Shown piece by piece: positions 23,248 to 34,144 of a stretch of DNA of 46,653 nucleotides; position 1 is the first letter of the stretch, and each line of letters opens with the position of its first letter. This DNA is from Microvirga calopogonii (lineage in GTDB: Bacteria; Pseudomonadota; Alphaproteobacteria; Rhizobiales; Beijerinckiaceae): the NCBI RefSeq assembly GCF_003347665.1, contig NZ_QDGA01000039.1, forward strand, positions 1 to 46,653, given 5' to 3'. The position numbers were made by a program, and so were the translations under genes. Below the pieces are notes generated by a model. That model was not told where the DNA came from. It saw nothing but the letters and a program-made list of their open reading frames with translations, and made no database searches.

Positions 23248-23679
23248 ATGCCCAAGCTGATCTTCGTGAACCTGCCCGTCAGTGACCTGCCCAAATCCAT
23301 TGCCTTCTACGAGGCCTTGGGAGCGGTGAAGAACGAGCAGTTCACGGACCATACCGCCGCCTGCATGGTGTTCTCCGAGACCATCCACGTGATGCTCCTG
23401 ACGCACGAGAAGTTCCGTCAGTTCACGCCCAAGACGATCGCCAACGCCAAGGACAGCACCGAGGTGCTGATCTGCATGTCCGCCGACAGCCGCGATGATG
23501 TCGACACGACCCTCGCAAAGGCTGCAGCGGCAGGTGGTACGGTCGATCCCGGCCCGAAGCAGGATTACGGCTTCATGTATGGCCGTAGCTTCGAGGATCT
23601 CGACGGGCACATCTGGGAAGTGATGTGGATGGATCTCGCGGCCGCCCAGGAAGCCATGAGTGCACCCGCGTTGGCGTAA
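23248..23679 (+). CDS. VOC-family (glyoxalase-like) protein
   Basis: 143 aa from the ATG at 23248, chosen over a GTG at 23206 because AAGGGAG lies eight bases upstream and the VOC fold begins at once (KLIFVNLPVSDLPKSIAFYE). The single module has paired beta-alpha-beta-beta-beta units, with GRSFEDLDGHIWEVMWMD at the end carrying the C-terminal metal-ligand position. Members are lyases, isomerases or resistance proteins; the reaction is not evident. The gene is divergent from the HxlR gene and is followed by an SRPBCC gene on the same strand, a grouping common in proteobacteria. Confidence 0.88.
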   Translation: MPKLIFVNLPVSDLPKSIAFYEALGAVKNEQFTDHTAACMVFSETIHVMLLTHEKFRQFTPKTIANAKDSTEVLICMSADSRDDVDTTLAKAAAAGGTVDPGPKQDYGFMYGRSFEDLDGHIWEVMWMDLAAAQEAMSAPALA

Positions 23680-23725
23680 GTGCGAAAAATCCAAAAGGGC
23701 GAAATCCAAAAGGGGAGTGAGGACG

Positions 23726-24205
23726 ATGTCCGACCGGAATTCTGCTACGCATGAACTCTCGATCACACGGCTGATCGATGCCTCGCCCGAGGCCGTCTAC
23801 AAGGTCTGGACCGAACGGGCCGGCGAATGGTGGGCACCACGTCCCTACACCACACCGGTGGTCGACTGGGACCTTCGTCCCGGAGGGCGGGCCTATACGA
23901 TGATGCGCTCGCCCGATGGCACGGACATGCCCCATGAAGGCGTGTTCCTGGAGGTCGTGCCCCACCGCAAGATCGTCGTGACCGACGCCTTCAGGCCGGA
24001 CTGGATCCCGCAGAATGCCTTCATGGTCGCCGTCTTCACCTTCGAGCCCGAAGGTTCCGGTACCCGCTACACGGCCCGTGTGCGTCATTGGAGCGAAGAG
24101 GCGGTGAAACGGCACGAGCAGATGGGCTTCCATGAAGGCTGGGGCATCGTGGCGGGCCAACTGGCCGAGCTGGTGGAAGGCCGGACCGTGGCCTCTGCGG
24201 CATGA
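23726..24205 (+). CDS. SRPBCC/AHSA1-like family protein
   Basis: 159 aa from the ATG at 23726 with GGGGAGTGAGG upstream. The fold is evident from ITRLIDASPEAVYKVWTERA at the start, the DLRPGGRAYTMMRSPDG hairpin and HEGWGIVAGQLAELVEGR in the last helix, as in activator-of-Hsp90 homologues and other START-like proteins that enclose a hydrophobic ligand. It probably shares the transcript of the VOC gene 46 bp upstream. In similar clusters the pair is controlled by the adjacent HxlR or ArsR regulator. The ligand is unknown. Confidence 0.88.
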   Translation: MSDRNSATHELSITRLIDASPEAVYKVWTERAGEWWAPRPYTTPVVDWDLRPGGRAYTMMRSPDGTDMPHEGVFLEVVPHRKIVVTDAFRPDWIPQNAFMVAVFTFEPEGSGTRYTARVRHWSEEAVKRHEQMGFHEGWGIVAGQLAELVEGRTVASAA

Positions 24206-24333
24206 TTCATCGAGGGGATGAGGGCGCCTTTGCCGATACTCCTCCCGCACCGTCGCGCTCCCCATGCTCTTCCGCATAGGATTGTAAAAGCCATCCAGGC
24301 CATGCAAGCTCAGGCAAGCAGCAGGGGAGAGCG

Positions 24334-24798
24334 ATGGTCGTCTATGTCTTGGCACTCCTGATCGGAGTGATTGCGGGTCTGCGCGCGATGACGGCTCCGG
24401 CTGCTGTCAGCTGGGCAGCCTCTCTCGGCCTCATCAATCTCGAGGGAACCTGGCTCGCCTTCCTGGGCTATCGTTTCACGCCCTGGATCATGACGGTTCT
24501 CGCCATCGGCGAACTGATCGGCGATCAGCTTCCCACCACGCCCAGCCGCAAGACGCTGCTTCCTTTCGCGACCCGGATCATCGTCGGCGGTCTATGCGGG
24601 GGCGCGATCGCTGCGCAAGGTGGTTCCTTCCTCGGCGGGCTTGTCGCCGGAGCCGTGGGTGGGGTCATCGGAACCCTCGGAGGTGCCGAAGGCCGGGCGC
24701 GCCTCGCCGCCGCCTTCGGCAAGGATCGTCCCGCGGCCTTGATCGAGGATGTCATCGCGATCCTGGGAGCGGCCTTGATCATGGGAGCGGTGCCATGA
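24334..24798 (+). CDS. DUF4126-family membrane protein
   Basis: 154 aa, preceded by GGGGAGAG. Four hydrophobic segments are separated by short polar turns, with the DUF4126-like stretches GVIAGLRAMTAPAAVSWA and GELIGDQLPTTPSRKTLLP, and a Gly-rich helix (GGLVAGAVGGVIGTLGGAEG). The family is of unknown function. Its TGA overlaps the ATG of the flavoprotein gene by four bases, so the two are translationally coupled. A channel or membrane anchor for the enzyme would be speculation. Confidence 0.8.
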   Translation: MVVYVLALLIGVIAGLRAMTAPAAVSWAASLGLINLEGTWLAFLGYRFTPWIMTVLAIGELIGDQLPTTPSRKTLLPFATRIIVGGLCGGAIAAQGGSFLGGLVAGAVGGVIGTLGGAEGRARLAAAFGKDRPAALIEDVIAILGAALIMGAVP

Positions 24799-26174
24799 CG
24801 AAAAACTTCGATGCCATCGTGGTCGGAGCCGGACAGGCAGGACCTTCGCTTGCCGGGCGGCTGACCGCAGCGGGGATGAAGGTCGCCATCGTCGAGCGCA
24901 AGCTCTTCGGTGGAACCTGCGTCAACACCGGCTGCATGCCGACGAAAACCCTCGTGGCGAGCGCCTATGCGGCGCATCTGGCGCGCCGGGGAGCGGATTT
25001 CGGCGTTTCCATTGCGGGGCCCGTCGCGGTCGACATGAAGCGAGTCAAGGCTCGGGCCGAGACCGTCTCGACCAATGCGCGCACGAATGTCGAGACCTGG
25101 CTGCGCGGCATGGATGGCCTGACGGTGCTCGAAGGTCATGCCCGATTCGAGGGGGCGGATACGATCCGTGTCGGCGAGGAGCTGCTGAAGGCGCCGCGCA
25201 TCTTCCTCAATGTGGGCGGCCGCGCGAGCGTTCCCGACATGCCGGGCGTCGACACGGTGTCCTATCTCACCAACACGTCGATTCTCCAGCTCGATACCCT
25301 TCCAGGCCACCTGGTGGTGGTCGGCGGCAGCTATATCGGGCTCGAATTCGCCCAGATGTATCGACGTTTCGGCACGCAGGTAACCGTCGTCGAGAAAGGG
25401 CCGCGCCTGATCGCCCGCGAAGACGAGGATGTGTCGGAAGCCATTCGCGATATTCTGACCGCCGAGGGGATCACCGTTCGCACCAACGCCACCTGCATCG
25501 GATTCAAGCCGCATGCCGATGGCGTGGCGGTCGATGTCGACTGCACCTCCGGCGAGCCGGTCGTGGTCGGCTCGCATGTGCTGCTCGCCGTCGGACGCCG
25601 TCCCAACACGGACGATCTCGGCCTCGACAAGGCCGGCGTCGCGCTCGATGCGCGAGGCTACATCGAAGTCGACGATACCCTTGCAACGAGCGTCCCGGGC
25701 ATTTGGGCGCTGGGTGATTGCAATGGTCGCGGCGCCTTCACGCACACGGCCTATAACGATTACGAGATCGTGGCGGCCAATCTGCTCGATGGCGCGTCAC
25801 GGCGGGTCAGCGAGCGGCTGCTGGGCTATGCGCTCTACATGGATCCGCCGCTCGGCCGGGTCGGCATGACGGAAACGGAGGCGCGCAAATCGGGCCGCAA
25901 GCTTCTTGTTTCCAAACGTCCCATGACGCGGGTCGGACGCGCGATCGAGAAAGACGAGACGAAGGGCTTCATGAAGATCGTCGCCGATGCCGAGACCCGG
26001 AAAATCCTCGGGGCTGCCATTCTCGGGACCGGTGGCGACGAAGCGATCCACGGAATCCTGGACATGATGAACGCCGAGGCGGATTACACCACCCTGCAAT
26101 GGGCCGTGCCGATCCACCCGACGGTCTCCGAACTGATACCAACCGTTCTCGGCGATTTGAAGCCTGTCGTTTGA
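24795..26174 (+). CDS. FAD-dependent pyridine nucleotide-disulfide oxidoreductase (mercuric-reductase-like)
   Basis: 459 aa from the ATG at 24795. The FAD-binding GxGxxG is VVGAGQAGPSLAG (11-16), the redox-active disulfide is GGTCVNTGCMPTK (Cys42, Cys47), the NAD(P)H-binding site is VVGGSYIGLEFAQM, and the C-terminal dimerisation domain has AVPIHPTVSEL, whose histidine acts as the acid-base residue. This is the glutathione reductase/dihydrolipoamide dehydrogenase superfamily; the C-terminal Cys pair of true MerA is missing, and no mer genes are near. The electron acceptor is unknown. It is coupled to the DUF4126 gene. Confidence 0.92.
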   Translation: MTKNFDAIVVGAGQAGPSLAGRLTAAGMKVAIVERKLFGGTCVNTGCMPTKTLVASAYAAHLARRGADFGVSIAGPVAVDMKRVKARAETVSTNARTNVETWLRGMDGLTVLEGHARFEGADTIRVGEELLKAPRIFLNVGGRASVPDMPGVDTVSYLTNTSILQLDTLPGHLVVVGGSYIGLEFAQMYRRFGTQVTVVEKGPRLIAREDEDVSEAIRDILTAEGITVRTNATCIGFKPHADGVAVDVDCTSGEPVVVGSHVLLAVGRRPNTDDLGLDKAGVALDARGYIEVDDTLATSVPGIWALGDCNGRGAFTHTAYNDYEIVAANLLDGASRRVSERLLGYALYMDPPLGRVGMTETEARKSGRKLLVSKRPMTRVGRAIEKDETKGFMKIVADAETRKILGAAILGTGGDEAIHGILDMMNAEADYTTLQWAVPIHPTVSELIPTVLGDLKPVV

Positions 26175-26299
26175 GGTCATCTCGGGTACGTCCGTTCCGA
26201 TGCTGCCGGCCGCATTACGGAATTGTAATCCTCCCGCAATGCAGCGAACAAACAGCCACGCCTACCGTGATCCCCGTCGGTTCGGACGGAGGACCATCC

Positions 26300-26515
26300 A
26301 TGACTTCGAATCAGGAGCACGATGGGCACGGGAAAGCCAAGCTATCGCCTCTCGATCTGAAACAGATCAGGGACGCCGTCAGCCAGTTGCGCGCGGCGAG
26401 TCCGAAAAGCGTCTTGGCCGATCTGGTCGAGGAAAAAATCCGGGCGCTTGAGAATGACGATCCAACCTATGCCCTGGATGGACATCATCCGCAGGCATGG
26501 CGGATCTTCGGTTAA
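26300..26515 (+). CDS. Small hypothetical protein (71 aa)
   Basis: 71 aa with the strong ribosome site GGACGGAGGA before the ATG at 26300. Charged, with an amphipathic helical stretch (LKQIRDAVSQLRAASPKSVL) and a conserved-looking end (YALDGHHPQAWRIFG). No signal peptide, no membrane segment, no family recognised. The ribosome site and a codon pattern like its neighbours support a real gene. Confidence 0.65.
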   Translation: MTSNQEHDGHGKAKLSPLDLKQIRDAVSQLRAASPKSVLADLVEEKIRALENDDPTYALDGHHPQAWRIFG

Positions 26516-26546
26516 GGGAGGGCAGACAGCGTACGCCGCTCGCGTT

Positions 26547-26652
26547 TAGAGCATCGGACGCAAATTCGAACTCACGTCCGATGCTCTAAGCTATTGTTTT
26601 CCTGCATCTTTACACGCAAAACCGGTTCCCACTTTTGCGTTTGATGCTCTAG
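26547..26652. repeat. Dispersed palindromic element (GAGCATCGGAC family)
   Basis: Arms TAGAGCATCGGACG (26547-26560) and CGTCCGATGCTCTA (26575-26588) are perfect reverse complements. They are followed by a second, related segment (ACGCAAAACCGGTTCCCACT and TTTGATGCTCTA) ending at 26652. The core matches the palindrome at 8778-8824, in a region between convergent genes. Confidence 0.8.
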
Positions 26653-26659
26653 TCAAAAT

Positions 26660-26689
26660 AAGGGGCGCCCTCTTGCGAAGGCGCCCTTT
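26660..26689 (-). terminator. Intrinsic terminator of gyrB
   Basis: Ten-base arms AAGGGGCGCC and GGCGCCCTTT (one mismatch) with a ten-base loop. On the minus strand the stem is followed by TTATTTT. It lies 22 bp past the gyrB stop. Confidence 0.85.
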
Positions 26690-26710
26690 GGCATTCGAGT
26701 TTCAGGAAAA

Positions 26711-29137
<2,427 letters not shown>

Positions 29138-29223
29138 TTGGGATCCTTCAAGACGCGCGGAAAGGACAGGCGCGCCAGGGTTTTGATTCGTCAGATCAGA
29201 TATTTAGTGACGAATGGTTGAAA

Positions 29224-29255
29224 TTTCACCCCCGCGCGCATATGCGCGCGTGAAA
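29224..29255. promoter_or_regulatory. Extended palindrome upstream of gyrB
   Basis: An 18-bp perfect palindrome CGCGCGCATATGCGCGCG (29233-29250), flanked by TTTCAC (29224) and GTGAAA (29250-29255). It lies about 95-118 bp upstream of the gyrB ATG. It may be a hairpin in the gyrB leader, supercoiling-sensitive alternating purine-pyrimidine DNA, or an operator. Confidence 0.5.
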
Positions 29256-29332
29256 ACGGGCGGAAAAATCCACGAAAAACTGCCGAATCGGGTTGCCGAA
29301 GGGGTGGTTCTTTGCCTCAGCCCACCGGCCGA

Positions 29333-29947
29333 TCAGCGTGACGCAACGGCAGTCGCGGCACCGGCCAGGAGCGCACCGGTGGTGCGGTTGAGCATTCGGA
29401 TCGCCTTCGGCGTCGTGAAAAGCTGCCGGGCTCGGGCGGCAAGCACGATGTAGCCGGCAAAGACCACGCCCAGCACGCTCAAGGTCGCCACCACCAGTTC
29501 CGCATAGCCCAGCACCGTGATCCGCGTGAGATCGAGGATCGTCGGCAGGAGGGCGAGGTAGAACACGATGGTCTTCGGGTTGCCCAGGGTCAGGGCAAGG
29601 CCGGCGAGAAGAAGCTTGGCCGGGTGCTCGGGTTTCGTGTCCGCCTTCACGTCCTTGGCGAGCGCCGGCGCCGTCCAGATCTTGTAGGCGATGTAGAGCA
29701 GATAGGCTGCGCCGGCATATTTGATGACCAGGAACACCTCGTGGAAGGCCTGGGCGAGGGCGGCCAAGCCGAGGATCGCGAAGGTCAGCCAGACCACGTC
29801 CCCCAGCGCCACGCCGATGCTGAACGCCACGGCTTCCCTCGGTCCGCGGCCGAGAACCCGCCCGACAATGGCGGCGATGCCCGGGCCGGGCGAGGCGGCG
29901 GCGATGAAAAGAGCGGAGGAGAAGAGCAGCAGGCCCGCGAGATCCAT
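29333..29947 (-). CDS. LysE-family translocator
   Basis: 204 aa from the ATG at 29947. Five to six membrane helices and the LysE/RhtB hallmark near the N-terminus (AAASPGPGIAAIVGRVLG), followed by GVALGDVVWLTFAILG and the ALTLGNPKTIVFYLALLP region. Members export amino acids or related metabolites across the inner membrane. It sits between recF and gyrB on the same strand, an insertion into an otherwise conserved replication cluster. No LysG-type regulator is adjacent and the substrate is unknown. The start lacks a strong ribosome site. Confidence 0.9.
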   Translation of the reverse strand: MDLAGLLLFSSALFIAAASPGPGIAAIVGRVLGRGPREAVAFSIGVALGDVVWLTFAILGLAALAQAFHEVFLVIKYAGAAYLLYIAYKIWTAPALAKDVKADTKPEHPAKLLLAGLALTLGNPKTIVFYLALLPTILDLTRITVLGYAELVVATLSVLGVVFAGYIVLAARARQLFTTPKAIRMLNRTTGALLAGAATAVASR

Positions 29948-30009
29948 GGGTTTTGAACCGAAGGAGACAATGTTGCCCCTACCATATGGCCAAAGGGCCT
30001 TCCGGACCA

Positions 30010-31191
30010 TCAAGGAATTGTGATGGGTTCGATCACTCCGGGCGACACCTGCAGCAGGTCGGCCCGGCCTTGCAGCTCGGCAAAGAGGCCCGGATCCGCG
30101 CCCGTCATCCAGACCTGTCCGCCCAGGGATTCCAGGGCATCGTAGAGCCCGGCCCGGCGGCGGGGGTCGAGATGGGCGGCGACCTCGTCGAGGAGCACAA
30201 AGGGGGCGATGCCGCTCATGCTGGCGACGAGCCGGGCATGGGCGAGCACGAGGCCGATCAGCAGAGCCTTCTGCTCGCCCGTGGAGGCCGTGTTGGCCGG
30301 AATGTCCTTCGGGCCGTGACGCACCAGAAGGTCCGAGGCCTGGGGGCCGACGAGGGTGCGTCCGGCCGCCCGGTCGCGGGCGCGCGAGTCGCGCAGGATC
30401 GCCCGGTAGCGGTCCTCCGCATCGACGGCGGGCAGGGTGGCGACAAGCGTGTCGAGATCGCCTTCCAGGCCCATCGTGGCGAAGGGGAAGGGCGATTCCT
30501 CCTCGCGGGTTTCGAGGATGAGGGAGGCGAGCCGCTCCACGGTCTCGCGGCGGGCGGCGGCGACCGCGATGGCGAGTTCCGCCACCTCCCGTTCGAGCGC
30601 GTCGAGCCAGAGCCGGTCGTCGGGATTCTCCTCGAGCACGCGGTTGCGCGAGCGCAGAGCCCGCTCCAGCGCGTTCACCCGCGAGCCATGCTCCGCATCG
30701 ACCGCGAGCACGAGTCGGTCGAGAAAGCGCCGCCGGTCGCCGGCGGGACCGCGGAACAGGGCGTCGAGATCCGGTGTGAGCCAGACGATACGCAGGAACT
30801 CGGCGAAAGCCGTGGGCGAGGAGGCGGGCATGCCGTCGATGCGGCAGACCCGTGAGGCACGGGCCCCTTCCCGCGAGGCGCGGGAGCCTTCCCCTTGATG
30901 CTCGATGCCGGTGCCGAGACGGTGCTCGCCGTAAGGAGCATCGAGGGTCACGGAGATAGCGAAGGAGCCCGGTCCGTCCTGGCGCGCCATCTCGCCCAGC
31001 TCCGCGCGTCTCAAGCCGCGACCGGGCATGAAGAGAGAGATCGCCTCCAGCACATTGGTCTTGCCGGCCCCGTTCTCGCCCACCAGCGCCACCAGCGGGC
31101 GCGAGACGGTGAGATCCAGGCTCGCATAGGTGCGGAAATCCTGGAGAATCAAACGGACGATTCGGGAAGCGGCGATGGGCGAGGAGGACAT
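30010..31191 (-). CDS. recF: DNA replication/repair protein RecF
   Basis: 393 aa. SMC-like ATPase: Walker A GENGAGKTN (38-46), a coiled-coil-like middle rich in Glu/Arg, the ABC signature STGEQKALLIGL and Walker B FVLLDEVAAHLD. RecF with RecO and RecR loads RecA at single-strand gaps behind stalled forks. The gene follows dnaN with a 172-bp gap containing a dispersed repeat, and it precedes the lysE-like gene. A Pro/Arg/Glu-rich segment around 98-112 is longer than in E. coli RecF and looks like a lineage-specific loop. Confidence 0.96.
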   Translation of the reverse strand: MSSSPIAASRIVRLILQDFRTYASLDLTVSRPLVALVGENGAGKTNVLEAISLFMPGRGLRRAELGEMARQDGPGSFAISVTLDAPYGEHRLGTGIEHQGEGSRASREGARASRVCRIDGMPASSPTAFAEFLRIVWLTPDLDALFRGPAGDRRRFLDRLVLAVDAEHGSRVNALERALRSRNRVLEENPDDRLWLDALEREVAELAIAVAAARRETVERLASLILETREEESPFPFATMGLEGDLDTLVATLPAVDAEDRYRAILRDSRARDRAAGRTLVGPQASDLLVRHGPKDIPANTASTGEQKALLIGLVLAHARLVASMSGIAPFVLLDEVAAHLDPRRRAGLYDALESLGGQVWMTGADPGLFAELQGRADLLQVSPGVIEPITIP

Positions 31192-31249
31192 GCGCCCCCT
31201 TCATTCAGGAGCGGGCGCGAAAGATCAAGCGTTGGCGGCGACGGAAAAA

Positions 31250-31350
31250 GGTCATCCCGGGGCTGCGCAGCAGAACCCGGAATCGCAAAACAGGAATGGC
31301 GCCTCATCCTGCATACGATCCCGGATCGCCGATGGCGTCCGGGATGACCA
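31250..31350. repeat. Dispersed inverted-repeat element between dnaN and recF
   Basis: Left arm starts GTCATCCCGGGGCTGCG (31251) and right arm ends GCGTCCGGGATGACC (31349). The layout and wording match the element at 2502-2640. On the minus strand the hairpin would form between dnaN and recF in their transcript. Confidence 0.75.
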
Positions 31351-31363
31351 GCACTGAAGCGGC

Positions 31364-32482
31364 TTACACCCGCATCGGCATCAGGACGTAGAGCGCGGAG
31401 GCGCCTTCGCGGTCCTGGACGATGGTGGGAGAGCCGGGATCGGCGAGCTTGAACAGGGCGGTGTCGCCGTCGAGCTGGGACGTGATGTCGAGGAGATAGC
31501 GGGCGTTGAAGCCGATATCGATCGGCGCGGCATCGTAATCGACCTCGATCTCTTCCGTCGCGCTGCCCGAATCCGGGTTGTTGACGGTGAGCGTCAGGCG
31601 GCCGTCGCCCAGCGCGAGCTTCACCGCGCGGCCGCGTTCCGACGAGATGGTGGAGACGCGATCGACGGCCTTGGAGAAATCGGCGCGCTCGACCACGAGG
31701 ACCTTGTCGTTCCCGGCGGGGATGACGCGCTGGTAATCGGGGAAGGTGCCGTCGATGAGCTTGGAGGTCAGCACCACGCCGTCGAAGGTCAGGCGCACCT
31801 TGGCGGAGGACAGTTCGATGGTGACGTTCTCGGAGCCGTCCTCCACGAGCTTAACGATCTCGGCCACGGCCTTGCGCGGCACGATCACGCCGGGCATGCC
31901 TTCCGAGCCCGTGGGTGCCGGAATCTCGACCCGGGCGAGGCGGTGGCCATCGGTGGCGACCGCCCGCATGACAATGGCGCCGCCCGCGTCGATGGTGTGG
32001 AGATAGATGCCATTGAGGTAGTAACGCGTCTCTTCCGTCGAGATCGCGAACTGCGTCTTCTCGATCAGCCGCTTGAGATCGCTCGCGGCCAGCGTGAAGC
32101 GGTGTGGCAGGTCGCCGGCGGCGAGATCCGGGAAGTCGCTTTCCGGCAGGGCCTGCAGCATGAAGCGCGACCGGCCGGACCGGATCTGCATCTGGCCCAT
32201 ATCGGGCGTCATCTCGAGCGACACCTGGGCGCCGTCGGAGAGCTTGCGCACGATGTCGTAGATCATGTAGGCCGGAACGGTGGTCGAACCGGCGTCCGTG
32301 ATCTCGGCCGGGATCGTCTCCGTCACCTCGATGTCGAGGTCGGTGGCCTTGAGGCGAAGCGATCCTTCGTCCGCGCGCAGCAGGACGTTCGACAGGATCG
32401 GAATGGTGTTGCGGCGCTCGACGACGCGGTGCACATGCCCCAGCGCCTTCAGCAGAGCGGCGCGCTCAACGGTAACTCTCAT
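31364..32482 (-). CDS. dnaN: DNA polymerase III beta subunit (sliding clamp)
   Basis: 372 aa from the ATG at 32482, where the family begins (MRVTVERAALLKALGHVHRVVERRNTIPILSN). The three repeated clamp domains are present, with LRADEGSLRLKATDLDIEV, MQIRSGRSRFMLQALPESDFP in the first two and the C-terminal ending SALYVLMPMRV in the third, as in typical DnaN. The dimer encircles DNA and tethers polymerase III and repair proteins that carry a clamp-binding motif. It lies 159 bp downstream of dnaA, with a hairpin in the gap. Confidence 0.98.
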   Translation of the reverse strand: MRVTVERAALLKALGHVHRVVERRNTIPILSNVLLRADEGSLRLKATDLDIEVTETIPAEITDAGSTTVPAYMIYDIVRKLSDGAQVSLEMTPDMGQMQIRSGRSRFMLQALPESDFPDLAAGDLPHRFTLAASDLKRLIEKTQFAISTEETRYYLNGIYLHTIDAGGAIVMRAVATDGHRLARVEIPAPTGSEGMPGVIVPRKAVAEIVKLVEDGSENVTIELSSAKVRLTFDGVVLTSKLIDGTFPDYQRVIPAGNDKVLVVERADFSKAVDRVSTISSERGRAVKLALGDGRLTLTVNNPDSGSATEEIEVDYDAAPIDIGFNARYLLDITSQLDGDTALFKLADPGSPTIVQDREGASALYVLMPMRV

Positions 32483-32590
32483 AACCCAGCACCCGATTTC
32501 GGTGAAATTCTTGGCCCGATCCCGCCAAGGATGGGCCTTGAGCGGGACAAGCAGGGCAGCAATGTTGGCTTTTGTCGCCTGAGAAAGCAA

Positions 32591-32609
32591 GGCCGGGGGA
32601 TCCCCGGCC
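32591..32609 (-). terminator. Hairpin between dnaA and dnaN (attenuator candidate)
   Basis: Perfect 8-bp GC stem GGCCGGGG / CCCCGGCC with a three-base loop, 32 bp after the dnaA stop. It is followed on the minus strand by TTGCTTTCTC rather than a pure U-tract, so partial termination or mRNA processing is more likely than complete termination. Confidence 0.5.
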
Positions 32610-32641
32610 GGTCTCCGCCAGCAGCGGTCAATCCCTCAGGC

Positions 32642-34144
32642 TTACTCCTGCAGCATACGCTTGAGGAGTTCGACCTCGTCGGAGAGGGCGTGGTCTTCCC
32701 CCAGGGCCTTCTCGATCTTGCGCACCGCATGGAGCACCGTGGTGTGATCGCGCCCGCCGAAGCGGCGGCCGATCTCGGGCAGGGAGCGCAGGGTGAGCAC
32801 CTTGGACAGGTACATGGCGATCTGGCGTGGGCGCACCACGGCGGCGGTGCGGCGCTCGGACAGGATGTCGGAGCGGGAGACGTTGTAGCGGGAGGCCACC
32901 AGCTTCTGGATGTCCTCGATCTTGACCCGCTTCGGCTCGCGGTTGCGCACGAGATCGCGGATCGCCGTCTCGGCGGTTTCCAGCGTGATGGAGGAGCCGG
33001 TGAGCGTCGCATGGGCGAGCAGGCGGTTCACGGCGCCCTCGAGATCGCGCCCGTTGGCCGTGATGGCGCGGGCCACATAGGCGATCACGTTGGGGCCCAC
33101 CTCGAAGGTGGGGTGGATCGTCTTCAGCGCCTCGACGCGGGTGGTGAGGATGGAGGTGCGCAGCGCTTCGTCGAGGGCACTGACCTCGACCACGAGACCA
33201 CCGGCGAGACGCGAGCGCACGCGCTCGTCCAGGTTCTCCAGATCGGCCGGCGGGCGGTCGGCGGCGATCACGATCTGGCGGCCCGCATCGATGAGGGCGT
33301 TCAGGGTGTGGCCGAATTCCTGCTGGATCTGCTTGCCCTGGATGAACTGCACGTCGTCGATGATGAGCAGGTCGATGCCTCGAAGACGCTCCTTGAATGC
33401 CAGCGAGGTCTGCGCCTTCAGGGAGGCCACGAAGCCGTACATGAAGCGGTCGGCCGTCAGATAGATGACGCGGCGGCCTTGCGCGCGCACCTCATGGCCG
33501 ATGGCATGGAGAAGATGGGTCTTGCCGAGGCCGACGCCCGCATGGAGATAAAGCGGGTTGTAGATCGCCTGGCCGTTTTGTGCATGGGCGACACGATCCG
33601 CCGCCGCATGGGCGAGCGCGTTGGAGCGGCCGACGATGAAGCTTTCGAAGGTGAGGCGGGAATCGAGAGGCGCACCGCCGAGATCGCCGCTTTCGCCGCG
33701 CTCTTCCTGGGGAGCCGCAATGGACGGGGTCTTGAGCTCTCCCGGGGCGCTCGGGAGCGCCATGGAGGCGGCCGGTGTCGGACGAGGAGCATCGCTCACC
33801 CGACGCTGGGCCGCCGGATCGCGCCCAAGGGTGCTGCGCACCCCGATGGAGACGCGCTCCACGTCGCCGCTCTCGGACCGGTAAACGGCCAGCACCCGAT
33901 CGGCATAATGGGACTCGATCCAGCTCTTCAGGAAACGGGTGGGAACGGTGAGATAGGCGCAGCCCTCGATCACCGAATCCAGCTCGAGACGCCCGAACCA
34001 GCTCGCGAAGATATCCTCCCCCAGCTCGGCCCGGAGACGGCGCTTGACCCGGGTCCAGACATCCGATGCCGATTGCTCGCCCGGGGCCTCCATGCCGTTC
34101 TCGCTGGGAGCGGCAAAGGTGCGGTGATCTTCGCTGCGGTACAT
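32642..34144 (-). CDS. dnaA: Chromosomal replication initiator protein DnaA
   Basis: 500 aa from the ATG at 34144, supported by GGAGGG seven bases upstream; an upstream in-frame start at 34216 has none. Domain I (about 28-95) has WTRVKRRLRAELGEDIFASW; domain II is a Pro/Ala-rich linker; domain III has Walker A VGLGKTHLLHAIGHEV and Walker B LLIIDDVQFIQGK; domain IV ends with the DNA-binding signature GGRDHTTVLHAVRKIE. It opens the origin in an ATP-dependent way. The upstream region carries DnaA-box-like and GANTC sites, suggesting autoregulation and cell-cycle control. Confidence 0.98.
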   Translation of the reverse strand: MYRSEDHRTFAAPSENGMEAPGEQSASDVWTRVKRRLRAELGEDIFASWFGRLELDSVIEGCAYLTVPTRFLKSWIESHYADRVLAVYRSESGDVERVSIGVRSTLGRDPAAQRRVSDAPRPTPAASMALPSAPGELKTPSIAAPQEERGESGDLGGAPLDSRLTFESFIVGRSNALAHAAADRVAHAQNGQAIYNPLYLHAGVGLGKTHLLHAIGHEVRAQGRRVIYLTADRFMYGFVASLKAQTSLAFKERLRGIDLLIIDDVQFIQGKQIQQEFGHTLNALIDAGRQIVIAADRPPADLENLDERVRSRLAGGLVVEVSALDEALRTSILTTRVEALKTIHPTFEVGPNVIAYVARAITANGRDLEGAVNRLLAHATLTGSSITLETAETAIRDLVRNREPKRVKIEDIQKLVASRYNVSRSDILSERRTAAVVRPRQIAMYLSKVLTLRSLPEIGRRFGGRDHTTVLHAVRKIEKALGEDHALSDEVELLKRMLQE

